The notes under the pieces are model-generated. The model made no database searches, was not told the origin of the DNA, and saw only the letters and a list, made by a program, of their open reading frames with translations. A DNA stretch of 64,000 nucleotides from Trichomonas vaginalis G3 (taxonomy: Eukaryota; Parabasalia; Trichomonadida; Trichomonadidae), in the NCBI RefSeq assembly GCF_026262505.1, contig NC_067207.1, positions 4,658,252 to 4,722,251 on the forward strand. Direction: 5' to 3'. Made by a program: the position numbers and the translations under genes. This document shows, piece by piece, positions 1 through 8,522 of this stretch. Each line of letters starts with the position of its first letter. Position 1 is the first letter of the stretch.

Positions 1-600
1 CTGCACCATTTGAAATAAGAATTTTTGCTATTTCTTTGTAATTATGCAAGGCTGCATAATGAAGAGGGGTCCGTCCATCTTTAGTCTTAGCATTGATGTC
101 TGCACCATTTGAAATAAGAATTTCTGCTGTTTCTTTGGAATTATGAAAGGCTGCATAATGAAGAGAGGTCTCTCCATCTTTAGTCTTAGCATTGATATCT
201 GCACCATTTGAAATAAGAATTTCTGCTATTTCTTTGTAATTATGCAAGGCTGCATAATGAAGAGAGGTCTCTCCATCTTTAGTCTTAGCATTGATGTCTG
301 CACCATTTGAAATAAGAATTTCTGCTGTTTCTTTGGAATTATACAAGGCTGCATAATGAAGATGTGTTGCTCCATTTTCAGTCTTAGCATTAATGTCTGC
401 ACCATTTGAAATAAGAATTTTTGCTATTTCTTTGTAATTATACAAGGCTGCATAATGAAGATGTGTTGCTCCATTTTCATCCTTAACATTGATGTCTGCA
501 CCATTTGAAATAAGAATTTTTGCTATTTCTTTGTAATTATGCAAGGCTGCATAATGAAGAGGGGTCCGTCCATCTTTAGTCTTAGCATTGATGTCTGCAC
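1..600 (-). repeat. Six near-identical 99-bp ankyrin units
   Basis: On the plus strand the phrase ctgcaccatttgaaataag recurs every 99 bases, at about 2, 101, 200, 299, 398, 497 and 596. Each period encodes one 33-residue ankyrin repeat. Units differ at only a few positions (for example ggggtccgtcc versus gaggtctctcc), which points to recent unit duplication or gene conversion rather than old divergent repeats. Confidence 0.9.
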
Positions 601-1516
601 CATTTGAAATAAAATATTCTAAAAGTGATGAAAGATGGAAATTAGGAGAATAAGCAAAACATGTGTTGATATCATTTGTTTGATCCAAATAAACTAAAAA
701 TGATTGAAGATTATCGTATTTATAGCACAATTCTAAATCAATTTTTATATTGTATTCATTCATCAAAAATGTGACAAAATCAATATTGTGTGATATAATT
801 GCACATTCCATGCATATCTTATCTGGTTTTTGTACTTTTAAGCATTCATTCATAATGTCTGGATTTCCACCCAAAAACGAATATCTAAGACAATTTGGAG
901 TGATTTCTGATTGAAATTTCGTTCTTAAAAACTTAAAACAATCAACAGATCCATGATAACAACATAATTCAAGTAACGAAATACCTCTTTTTGAAAATGG
1001 ATATAAAACACTTTTTAATTTTTGATTTTTATCAAATGCTTCTCTTTCTGTAAAATTTATCAATGACATTTTGTCATCGTCCATAATAGATCTGTGAATT
1101 GTATTTTGGTGGTGAATATCAGATGAATAATGAGCATCTTCAAAATCGTTATAACTTTTTTCCCAAATCCTTTTCAATACTATGTCGTATTCTTTGTAGA
1201 AAAGGTAATTAAAAACCATGTTGATATTATTGACCTGATTTGGATGGTATTCGTCAACAATTTGTTTGACAATTGCTAAATATGACTTCATGTAGCGGTT
1301 GTTATAAATTGAAAGTTCGGATATTTTATCGATAATTTCACCAGGCGAAATTTGATAAGAGTCAATCAGGTTTTGTTTGATTTTTTTGTAAATTTCGTTT
1401 AATTTTTCTTCGTTATTTGTTTTCAGCCTGTACAAAGCATTATAGACATCACTATATCCTGCAAAAATCTCCATCAGTTTGTCATAATGAGTTTGGTTAA
1501 TTTCTCCCTTGAACAT
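1..1516 (-). CDS. Ankyrin-repeat protein with DUF3447-type head, C-terminus beyond window
   Basis: The frame is open from the ATG at 1516 to the window edge, so the C-terminus lies to the left. The start was chosen by alignment: the first 11 residues and the following helical stretch line up without gaps with the start of the paralogue at 10829, whereas an internal Met at 1474 would drop them. The order is a helical N-terminal domain (about residues 1-150), a DUF3447-like segment containing LLELCCYHGSVDCFK, then ankyrin repeats from about residue 300 with the TPLHYAA and ILISNGADIN signatures. DUF3447/ankyrin proteins form a very large trichomonad family of unknown function; protein binding in the cytoplasm is an inference. 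The last six repeats are almost identical 99-bp units. Confidence 0.93.
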   Translation of the reverse strand, partial: MFKGEINQTHYDKLMEIFAGYSDVYNALYRLKTNNEEKLNEIYKKIKQNLIDSYQISPGEIIDKISELSIYNNRYMKSYLAIVKQIVDEYHPNQVNNINMVFNYLFYKEYDIVLKRIWEKSYNDFEDAHYSSDIHHQNTIHRSIMDDDKMSLINFTEREAFDKNQKLKSVLYPFSKRGISLLELCCYHGSVDCFKFLRTKFQSEITPNCLRYSFLGGNPDIMNECLKVQKPDKICMECAIISHNIDFVTFLMNEYNIKIDLELCYKYDNLQSFLVYLDQTNDINTCFAYSPNFHLSSLLEYFISNGADINAKTKDGRTPLHYAALHNYKEIAKILISNGADINVKDENGATHLHYAALYNYKEIAKILISNGADINAKTENGATHLHYAALYNSKETAEILISNGADINAKTKDGETSLHYAALHNYKEIAEILISNGADINAKTKDGETSLHYAAFHNSKETAEILISNGADINAKTKDGRTPLHYAALHNYKEIAKILISNGA

Positions 1517-1576
1517 CAACCAAAAATTATAAATGTCGAAATTTCCCAAATTTTCAATTTATTAGATAGTAAATAT

Positions 1577-1735
1577 CCCGTTTGGAGAAAAAAATATTCC
1601 TCAAATGCAAAATTCGGTTTGAATAAACTTTTGGAAACTGCAAACTGGCAAAATATTTATCTCAATATCAAAGCATGCGAAACTGGCAAAATATTTATAT
1701 TCCGTTTGGAGACAAATATTCCTCAATTGTAAAAC
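1577..1735. repeat. Short interleaved direct duplication in intergenic DNA
   Basis: Two segments each occur twice in this 274-bp gap between genes. A stretch built on ccgtttggaga...aatattcctcaa lies at 1577-1612 and again at 1701-1735, and aactggcaaaatatttat lies at 1643-1660 and 1681-1698. It looks like a local duplication with later drift. No coding role is seen. Confidence 0.6.
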
Positions 1736-1790
1736 TTTCTCTATATTAAATATTTTATAAAAAAACAACAACTAACAATATTTTATTAAA

Positions 1791-2885
1791 TTAACAGCAG
1801 CAGCAACCGATTTCATCTTTTTCATTAAGTTCACTAAGCTGCATTGAACTTTGTTCTCTATATTCCTTCTTCCCAGCAAGCAGTGGCTGTTTAATTCCGG
1901 CAATTCCGAGCAAAGCAGGAGGAGGAAGGCCAAGTTCTGTCATGTAAGTACGGGGATCAAGTCCTTCGTCATTAAACTTCATTCCAAAATTACGAGCGAG
2001 TGTATCTTTGTATCTTTGAACGTATTCATCCCAATCATAAGGATCAGTACCTTTGTAACCACGAGTTTCGCATGCCTTGATGAGTATTTCTTCGAGTGCA
2101 TCGTAGTTAGGGTCATCTTCGAACCTCAAACCAACGACAAGTGGCCAAACTTCGACAAATTCAGGACAAACATTTTTGACAGCCTCTTTGACGTTGAATT
2201 CGTGCTTCATTCTCATGACTTCAGAGTTGTCATTAACTCCTTGCCATGGTAATCCGCCAACCATGAGGCAAATCGTAAAATACACCCATGAAATAAGATC
2301 ATCGCGCCTTGAAAGGTCAGAGAGAACGTGCGCATTAACAGATGCATATGTCTTGGTTCCTCTGAATCCTGTATGTTGTCTTGGTGGAATATGAGCGTGA
2401 GTTTTTTGATCTCTGTAAACACGAACGAGTCCAAAGTCAATTAGGCAAAGGGGTAATCCGTGGGAAACTCTAACAAGGATATTTGCTGGTTTTATGTCTC
2501 TATGAATAAATCCTAAGGCATGAAGACTTTTTATTGATCTAAGAACATGTATTGATGCTCTCAATGCTGTAGAAAGAGAAAATTTGTGATCAGTTCGTTC
2601 TTTAAGGATAGCCGATAAAGATGGACCAATTAATTCTAAAGTTAACCAGTGATAGTTATGATAAACACCATGCTCGCGTATCTGTGGGAAGTATCTAATA
2701 GTTTTTATTCTTTCGAGAACTTTAGTTTCAAATTCCAGCGATTTTCTATTTGATAATTCAGATTCGGCTTTCAATGCATAAACTTTTCCATCACGCACAT
2801 CACGTGCAGCAAATATCTTGCCAAAGCCACCTTGACCAAGCTGCGGGCCAAGCATATAGTGGCTAATAGTGTCGCCTGTATTCAT
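1791..2885 (-). CDS. Casein kinase 1-family serine/threonine kinase
   Basis: A 364-residue protein kinase. Visible are a glycine loop GQGGFG (17-22), the ATP-binding Lys39 in VYALKAE, the catalytic loop HRDIKPAN (128-135) and DFG (150-152). The APE region is replaced by the CK1-type GTKTYASVNAH segment (176-186) followed by SRRDDLISW, which places it in the CK1/TTBK group. CK1 enzymes are constitutively active, prefer primed or acidic substrates, and are strongly expanded in trichomonads. After the kinase fold comes a tail of about 60 residues ending in four consecutive cysteines. A run like that is a plausible acylation site that could tether the kinase to membrane (inference). All key catalytic residues are present. 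Confidence 0.93.
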   Translation of the reverse strand: MNTGDTISHYMLGPQLGQGGFGKIFAARDVRDGKVYALKAESELSNRKSLEFETKVLERIKTIRYFPQIREHGVYHNYHWLTLELIGPSLSAILKERTDHKFSLSTALRASIHVLRSIKSLHALGFIHRDIKPANILVRVSHGLPLCLIDFGLVRVYRDQKTHAHIPPRQHTGFRGTKTYASVNAHVLSDLSRRDDLISWVYFTICLMVGGLPWQGVNDNSEVMRMKHEFNVKEAVKNVCPEFVEVWPLVVGLRFEDDPNYDALEEILIKACETRGYKGTDPYDWDEYVQRYKDTLARNFGMKFNDEGLDPRTYMTELGLPPPALLGIAGIKQPLLAGKKEYREQSSMQLSELNEKDEIGCCCC

Positions 2886-3861
2886 TTTTTATTAGAGACT
2901 GTTTTTATGTAAATTTTGCGGTTGAGCAATTGTGAAAGCATCATTTCGTATATAATAAAATTGGAAAAATTTGAAAAAATAAGATTCTGCAGTTCAAATC
3001 TCAAATTATTCAATAAAAACATGAAGTTTGGCCAATGGAATAACCACAATTTCCCAACTAATGCATTACACTACTCATAATATGAAAACCAGGACTTTAT
3101 CAATGGTTGAAATTTCAATGTTCTAGATTTCTTAGAAAGAAGAGAAGAATATAATTGACATGGGAAAATAGTAAAAGTTTGAGTTTGCTTAATTCCCAAA
3201 AATTATATTGAATTAATACAAATTTAAAATATAAGATTTTATGATGCAAATACATGTTCATTATATAGTATGTCTACAAGTAAACATGAGGCATAATACC
3301 TAATTTCATAGACATGTATATAAATTCTCCCCACAAAAGAATCAACACATTATAGCGATTGATGCTGAATAACGTATTGAACTGCATTGTTTGATGTTAC
3401 AACAAGGATATAGAAAGATTCAAACTCAAAATATAATTGTAATTTCGGATTTACGAATATTTCGCTTGCCTTTTGACATTCATTATTTTATGGATACATA
3501 GTGGAAGCAGTCCAACTCATTAAAACTATTTAATTTTTCAGATTTCTGAAAATGAAATGAATTGCCGATAACTTTGTTTTTCGCAGGCCATTTGAATAGC
3601 TATTATGTGTATACTAAGAATTTCTAATTCTTTTGTGATGCGTCTCATTGTTTATTTTTGACAAAGGTTTCGAAATCGAAATGACAGTCAATGAGCAAAA
3701 ACACGTTAACTCGAGATGTCACACAATAAATAATAATATTGATTTTATTGATTCAAAAATTGCGCAGTTGTTACAAAAACGTGACGCTAACTTTTGCATT
3801 CAATTGAAAAATTAACAGTAATGATTTTGAATTTTTTTTTTCTGAAGATGAAAAAAACAAT
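2886..3861. other. Intergenic, nothing recognised
   Basis: 976 bases of AT-rich DNA between two minus-strand kinase genes. I see no ORF of note, no RNA gene and no clear repeat. It should contain the promoter of the CK1-like gene, but no convincing initiator box is visible near 2885. Confidence 0.6.
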
Positions 3862-5181
3862 TTATTTTTTACAAACATTAACTATAATTCTGCGTGATGG
3901 ACGCGACTGTAAGTTGGTTGCTGATCGATTCTTGATATTTGGCACAATTAAATTAATAATTGGGCCACTCTTCGAAGGAATCATCGGAATTTGACCTCCA
4001 AACTTCGAAGGCACCTTAGCAAGTAGAGGCGGGTTCTGAAGAATAGCAAGATTTGTTTCTGTCGAGTTTTTCATTGGCGGAATTTCTGATAACAAAATAT
4101 GGCGAGTTACATTAACTGAAGAATTAGAGAATTGGCGAAGGACCGGGATAATCATCTCATCGATCAAACAAGCGCCTCTTTCTAAGAATAATTCTCTATG
4201 TATTGATTTGTAAGCCGCTGTTGCATCTGTCATCTTATTCATAGCCAAATCAGCTTTGAGATTTGTAGTATCGATACCGAATTCTGCCAATCTTGATAAA
4301 ACTTCTTCATCGAGCTCGATATTGTAAGGATTTGATATAAGTTTGTATTTGCTAAGAGTTTTGAAGTTGTAACTAAAACTATTTCCAAGAGCATCAGATA
4401 AAAACCAAGGATCGTGAAGAATTCCTTCCAATGTAATTCTTTGCGACGGATCTTTAGTTAGCATCTTAGATATCAGCTCTGTGAGGTTCTTAGAGAACGC
4501 TAGTGGGTATTCTGGTTGTCTATTGAGGACTTTATCAACTAAACGAGTAACATTCGAATCTTCAAATGGTAAATGAGCGGCATTCATAGCATATAGCAGA
4601 ACTCCGGCACTCCAGATATCAGCAGCTTGGGTATACGGCTTGTTTAACAACATTTCTGGGGCAACGTACGCTGATGAGCCGCATGCCGTATATAAAACTG
4701 TATTTTGGTTTAAAACGTTACTGAGACCGAAATCAATGACTCTTATATTATCGTTTTGATCAATCAATATGTTTTCTGCTTTGAGGTCGCGGTGGACAAC
4801 TCGTTTTTCGTTGTGCAAATAATCTAGAACGGCAACTATCTGTGCAAAGATAATTCTAGACTTATTTTCGGATATCGGAGCATTTTTGTTGATGTATTCC
4901 AGTAACGTTCCGTTGTCTACTAATTCCATAAATAAAAATGTATCATGTTGGGTTTCTACGACTTCGTAGAGCTGAGCAATGAGTGGGTGATCGAGTATCT
5001 GCATGATACTAATCTCTCTATTCATTGATACGGCGGCTTCGTGGTTGAATGTATCTTTTCGAAATTGTTTGACGGCACAGGGACAATTTGTGATGGTGTT
5101 TCGACCTTCCCATACAAATGCAAATGATCCCTCACCAATTTTGTCAAAAAGCTCATAGTTTCCTATTCGATTCGATTCCAT
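3862..5181 (-). CDS. CAMK/SNF1-like serine/threonine kinase
   Basis: A protein of 439 residues from the ATG at 5181. The frame stays open a little further upstream, but only non-ATG codons precede it, so this Met (MESNRIGNYELF) is taken as the start. Numbered from it: glycine loop GEGSFA (16-21), Lys38 in CAVKQF, catalytic loop HRDLKAEN (130-137), DFG (150-152), APE (174-176) and the ADIWSAGV helix. HRDLKAEN and GLSN after DFG are typical of the CAMK/AMPK-like group. The last 170 or so residues are not kinase and carry no domain I recognise; the end is basic and Ser/Pro-rich. All catalytic residues are intact. The substrate is unknown. It follows the CK1-like gene on the same strand, with no sign of co-transcription. 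Confidence 0.9.
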   Translation of the reverse strand: MESNRIGNYELFDKIGEGSFAFVWEGRNTITNCPCAVKQFRKDTFNHEAAVSMNREISIMQILDHPLIAQLYEVVETQHDTFLFMELVDNGTLLEYINKNAPISENKSRIIFAQIVAVLDYLHNEKRVVHRDLKAENILIDQNDNIRVIDFGLSNVLNQNTVLYTACGSSAYVAPEMLLNKPYTQAADIWSAGVLLYAMNAAHLPFEDSNVTRLVDKVLNRQPEYPLAFSKNLTELISKMLTKDPSQRITLEGILHDPWFLSDALGNSFSYNFKTLSKYKLISNPYNIELDEEVLSRLAEFGIDTTNLKADLAMNKMTDATAAYKSIHRELFLERGACLIDEMIIPVLRQFSNSSVNVTRHILLSEIPPMKNSTETNLAILQNPPLLAKVPSKFGGQIPMIPSKSGPIINLIVPNIKNRSATNLQSRPSRRIIVNVCKK

Positions 5182-5901
5182 TTGAAAAAACGATAATAGC
5201 AAAGTTCACTTTTTCTTACAATTGATTATCAATGTTTTGGTTAATGATACAATTAGCTTCTGTGAGTTCCAAAAGTCATATTTTTCGAGTATTTCAGCTC
5301 AGAAAATCAGATTGTTTTTAACAATAAAAATTTCTATAATTCTAGACGATTCTAACATATCATATTTGCTTCACATCAACACGGGTTTGTTATTTTTCGT
5401 AACCATTGATTTAACTGATTCGGTTTCTAATCGCTGAAAAAATCGATAGAAGTACATATTCATTTTAATAGCATTTTGATTTTGTAAAGGATAGATAAGT
5501 AAGTCCACATGCTATTTTGACCAAATTCCTACAAAACGAAATCGATTATCATTTGAATGCGTTAAAAGCTTTGATAATCTCATTAAAAGATACCCATGGT
5601 AATTTGTTAAAGAATGCTATGAGAATTCGTTGGACAGAAAAAAAAAGTTAATTGGCACTTTTTTTGTATTCGAAAAATTGATGATCGATTTTATCAACTA
5701 ATTATCATTGAACTAGAAGGTTTAAAGGTACAAACAATATATATTTTGATTAGTGATATGTAGCACTAGATATATGCTGCATGTTGTACCTTGAGAAGCT
5801 TCCTATTTGATGAAATCGATGATTTGTTTATTTACTGATTTTTTTCGATTCTATAAAAGTGACAAATCTAAAAAAAATCAAAGAATGAAAAAAGAAAAAA
5901 T
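5182..5901. other. Intergenic, with an imperfect foldback
   Basis: AT-rich spacer between the kinase and the tRNA gene. It holds a nested inverted repeat: atcgattttatcaa at 5684-5697 pairs with ttgatgaaatcgat at 5807-5820, and inside it a stretch at 5716-5733 pairs imperfectly with 5784-5802 around a loop of about 50 nt. This could be a degraded MITE or a chance foldback in AT-rich DNA. Nothing else is seen. Confidence 0.5.
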
Positions 5902-5973
5902 GGGGCGAGCCGGGAATTGAACCCGGGACCTCCTGTACCCAAAACAGGAATCATACCACTAGACTACTCACCC
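5902..5973 (-). tRNA. tRNA-Pro (anticodon TGG)
   Basis: The minus strand folds as a cloverleaf of 72 nt. The acceptor GGGTGAG pairs with CTCGCCC (one G-T pair). The anticodon stem CCTGT/ACAGG closes the 7-nt loop TTTGGGT, placing TGG at positions 34-36. The T-arm CCGGG-TTCAATT-CCCGG is perfect. The A box (TAGTCTAGTGG) and B box (GGTTCAATTCC) are present. There is no intron and no encoded CCA. Confidence 0.95.
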
Positions 5974-6449
5974 GCTTTACATTTATTTAAACTATTTTTA
6001 ATACTTAAACATAATCAAAATAAATCTAGAATCATAATATAAAACAGCTAGATTCATGAACCCAAAACAATAAAAGAAAATCATGATATTTGATAATGAA
6101 TTTTTTTATTTATTAATTGCATAATTTTTTTCTACATTTTATTACTACTTACTTCCAATAATGATTACCTATCTATTATACATTATATACTTGCATTGTC
6201 TCTTCTATCCAATAAAATTATATTTCAACTTTTTAAATCCTTAGTTTTATTACGTACAAATTCAACGATAGCATGAACTAGGGAAATAGTTAAGTATATT
6301 CAGTATCATTGTCCTAAAATTATAATCCTGTAATGCAAAAAGGTTATGGAAGAAAAAAAATTATCGATACGAAAATTGCTTTGAAAATTTACAATAAGCC
6401 CAAAAGGTGACAATCAGTGTCCAAAATTAGTTGTTATCTGAGGTAATCA
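5974..6449. other. Intergenic, nothing recognised
   Basis: 476 bases of AT-rich sequence between the tRNA gene and the Tousled-like kinase. It must hold the upstream signals of both. A TCAGTGTCC near 6416 and a TCA six bases before the kinase ATG are only weak matches to the trichomonad initiator. Confidence 0.5.
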
Positions 6450-7964
6450 ATGAGTCGAATGTCCGAATCCACGGCTCAACGCAAGGAACTACTCAGGCGA
6501 CGCATGGAAGGTCAAGATGCCGACGATGCGATAACAAACAGCCAAACAAATTCCATACAGATAATACAAGATCAAACAAGTTCGACAGTTACAAATCCTT
6601 TATCAAATGAATTAACTTCAAAATATTATCAACGAGACAGCAGCGAGACACTACGTGTTGCATTAAACAGCAACGATACATATTTAAAGCAAAAGAACGA
6701 CGAATTACTTGCAGAATTAAATTCAATGAGAGAAAAATACCAAAGACTTACTAATTTCGCAAAAACAATGGTAGACGAAAAAACATTAGCTGAAAAGCAA
6801 GCAAAACTTACAGAAATTGCACATTCAATGCAGAATATCGGATTTTTACAAAATTCATCAACGAATACATGGTTTGAAAGCACCGAAACAACCTCCCTCA
6901 ACAAACAAAAAGAAATACTACAGCAGAAAATCGATAAGAGCGATTCCCAAGCTTTAATTAAAGTTTATAAAAAAGAAATGGAAGTCGTTAAGGATAAGGA
7001 GAAACGATTACAGGAAGACCGCAACCGAATACTCAACATGCTGGAAGCGGAGAAACACAATTTACAGCCTGCTCATCTCTTAGATAATGAAAAAATTCAG
7101 TTGATAGAGCCAATCGGCCGTGGCGGTTTTGCAGAGGTTTGGAAAGCATGGGATTACGAAACCGCCCAAATTGTGGCCGTCAAAGTCATTGAATTACCAA
7201 AGAATGTAAATTTAGCTCAATTTGCGAACCATCTTAAGCGAGAAATCGATATTATGACAGTTACAGAGCACAAGAATGTTATAAAGATCCTCAGATACTT
7301 CTATTTAGCTGATAATACCGTTGCATATGTCATGGAATTTGCAGGTGGAGGAGATCTCAACGGTATCCTTCGCAAAGTAAGATTAACAGAGTCAGAAGCA
7401 CATAGCATCATCAAACAAGTTATCGATGGCCTTCTAGCCCTTAAGTCAAAACCATCTGATACATCAGAAGTCATTATCCACTACGATCTCAAGCCAGCGA
7501 ACATCCTATTTGATGAGAACTTCGTTCCTAAGATTGCCGACTTCGGTTTGTCTAAAATTGCCGATGAAGGAAAGTCAATTATGCAATCTACACCAGGAAC
7601 AGGCACAGTTGGCTATACTGCGCCAGAGACATTCACTTCTAACAATAAAGTATCATTGTCTACAGATACTTGGAGCCTTGGCATCATTTATTACGAAATG
7701 ATGACAAATGATAACGAACTTAAGCGTAAAATCCAAACAGTTGATGCTCAGACATGCGAGAAGATCGTCAACGAGTCCCTCGATGATAAGAAAGTCAAGT
7801 CAAAGCTCAGCGAGAAGGGCCAAGAGTTCATAAAGATCTGCCTCAGAAAAGATCCGAAAGACCGACCAACTATAAAAGCTCTCGCTGAAATGGACTACAT
7901 AAAGAACGCTGTTCCTGCAAGTACAAGAGTGAAGAAACCCAAATCGAAGAAAGGCGGAAATTAA
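6450..7964 (+). CDS. Tousled-like kinase (TLK)
   Basis: A 504-residue protein. Residues about 75-205 are charged, heptad-like coiled coil, followed by a kinase domain from about 215. Motifs are GRGGFAEV (223-230), Lys245 in VAVKVIEL, HYDLKPAN (344-351, with Tyr where most kinases have Arg) and DFGLSK (364-369). The HYDLKPxN loop, a GTGTVGYTAPE segment and the N-terminal coiled coil together are the signature of Tousled-like kinases. In other eukaryotes these are nuclear oligomeric kinases that phosphorylate the histone chaperone Asf1. Family membership is read from sequence; a chromatin-assembly role here is inference. The C-terminus is Lys-rich (KKPKSKKGG), compatible with nuclear import. 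Human TLKs are longer, with a bigger N-terminal part. Confidence 0.87.
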   Translation: MSRMSESTAQRKELLRRRMEGQDADDAITNSQTNSIQIIQDQTSSTVTNPLSNELTSKYYQRDSSETLRVALNSNDTYLKQKNDELLAELNSMREKYQRLTNFAKTMVDEKTLAEKQAKLTEIAHSMQNIGFLQNSSTNTWFESTETTSLNKQKEILQQKIDKSDSQALIKVYKKEMEVVKDKEKRLQEDRNRILNMLEAEKHNLQPAHLLDNEKIQLIEPIGRGGFAEVWKAWDYETAQIVAVKVIELPKNVNLAQFANHLKREIDIMTVTEHKNVIKILRYFYLADNTVAYVMEFAGGGDLNGILRKVRLTESEAHSIIKQVIDGLLALKSKPSDTSEVIIHYDLKPANILFDENFVPKIADFGLSKIADEGKSIMQSTPGTGTVGYTAPETFTSNNKVSLSTDTWSLGIIYYEMMTNDNELKRKIQTVDAQTCEKIVNESLDDKKVKSKLSEKGQEFIKICLRKDPKDRPTIKALAEMDYIKNAVPASTRVKKPKSKKGGN

Positions 7965-8522
7965 TCATTTGTAATACATCTATAGATATAGTTTACCTAT
8001 TTTTTTTAATCATTTATCATTCAGACAAACAAAATATTTGAAATTTGATTGTAAACATTTTTTTATTGTGTTTAACTTCTTTATCGTTTTTGCTTATCTC
8101 TCTAAATAATAATGACAAACAATCCATTTCTAAAGGCCTTTTTTAATATCAACAAAAATATTATTATCAAAATTCCTGTTTTAAGTATATAAAATGAAGT
8201 TCAAACAAGAACACATTTTATTCTTTATAATTACCAACATAAAGAATCAAAAATAATAAGAGATATTTTTTCTAACAATGAATTGATAGCTTAGTTTATA
8301 GTTATTAATTACACCAACAAATTGTATGACAAATCCTAAAGATTATTCATTATTGCTCATATTAAGATAATTTCTTCATGCAATCTAAATTTATATTAAA
8401 TGATATGTTGATGAACAGTTAGTTCTTGCATAGTGATAACTTTTTTAATGTAAAAAATTAGTTTTATGAGAATTTTATAAAAAATTACAATTTTTTTTTA
8501 ACCATATATCATAACTATAATT
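7965..8522. other. Convergent 3' intergenic region
   Basis: 558 AT-rich bases between the 3' ends of the TLK gene (+) and the ankyrin gene (-). No ORF, RNA or repeat is recognised. Polyadenylation signals for both genes should lie here but are not distinguishable from background. Confidence 0.5.

Noticed and set aside
1487-1732. Plus-strand ORF of 81 codons next to the first ankyrin gene
   Set aside because: It begins inside the opposite-strand gene and mostly covers the local duplication at 1577-1735; no recognisable protein features.
5182-5202. Upstream extension of the CAMK/SNF1-like kinase by seven codons
   Set aside because: The extension would begin with TTG; the first ATG at 5181 gives a normal kinase N-terminus.
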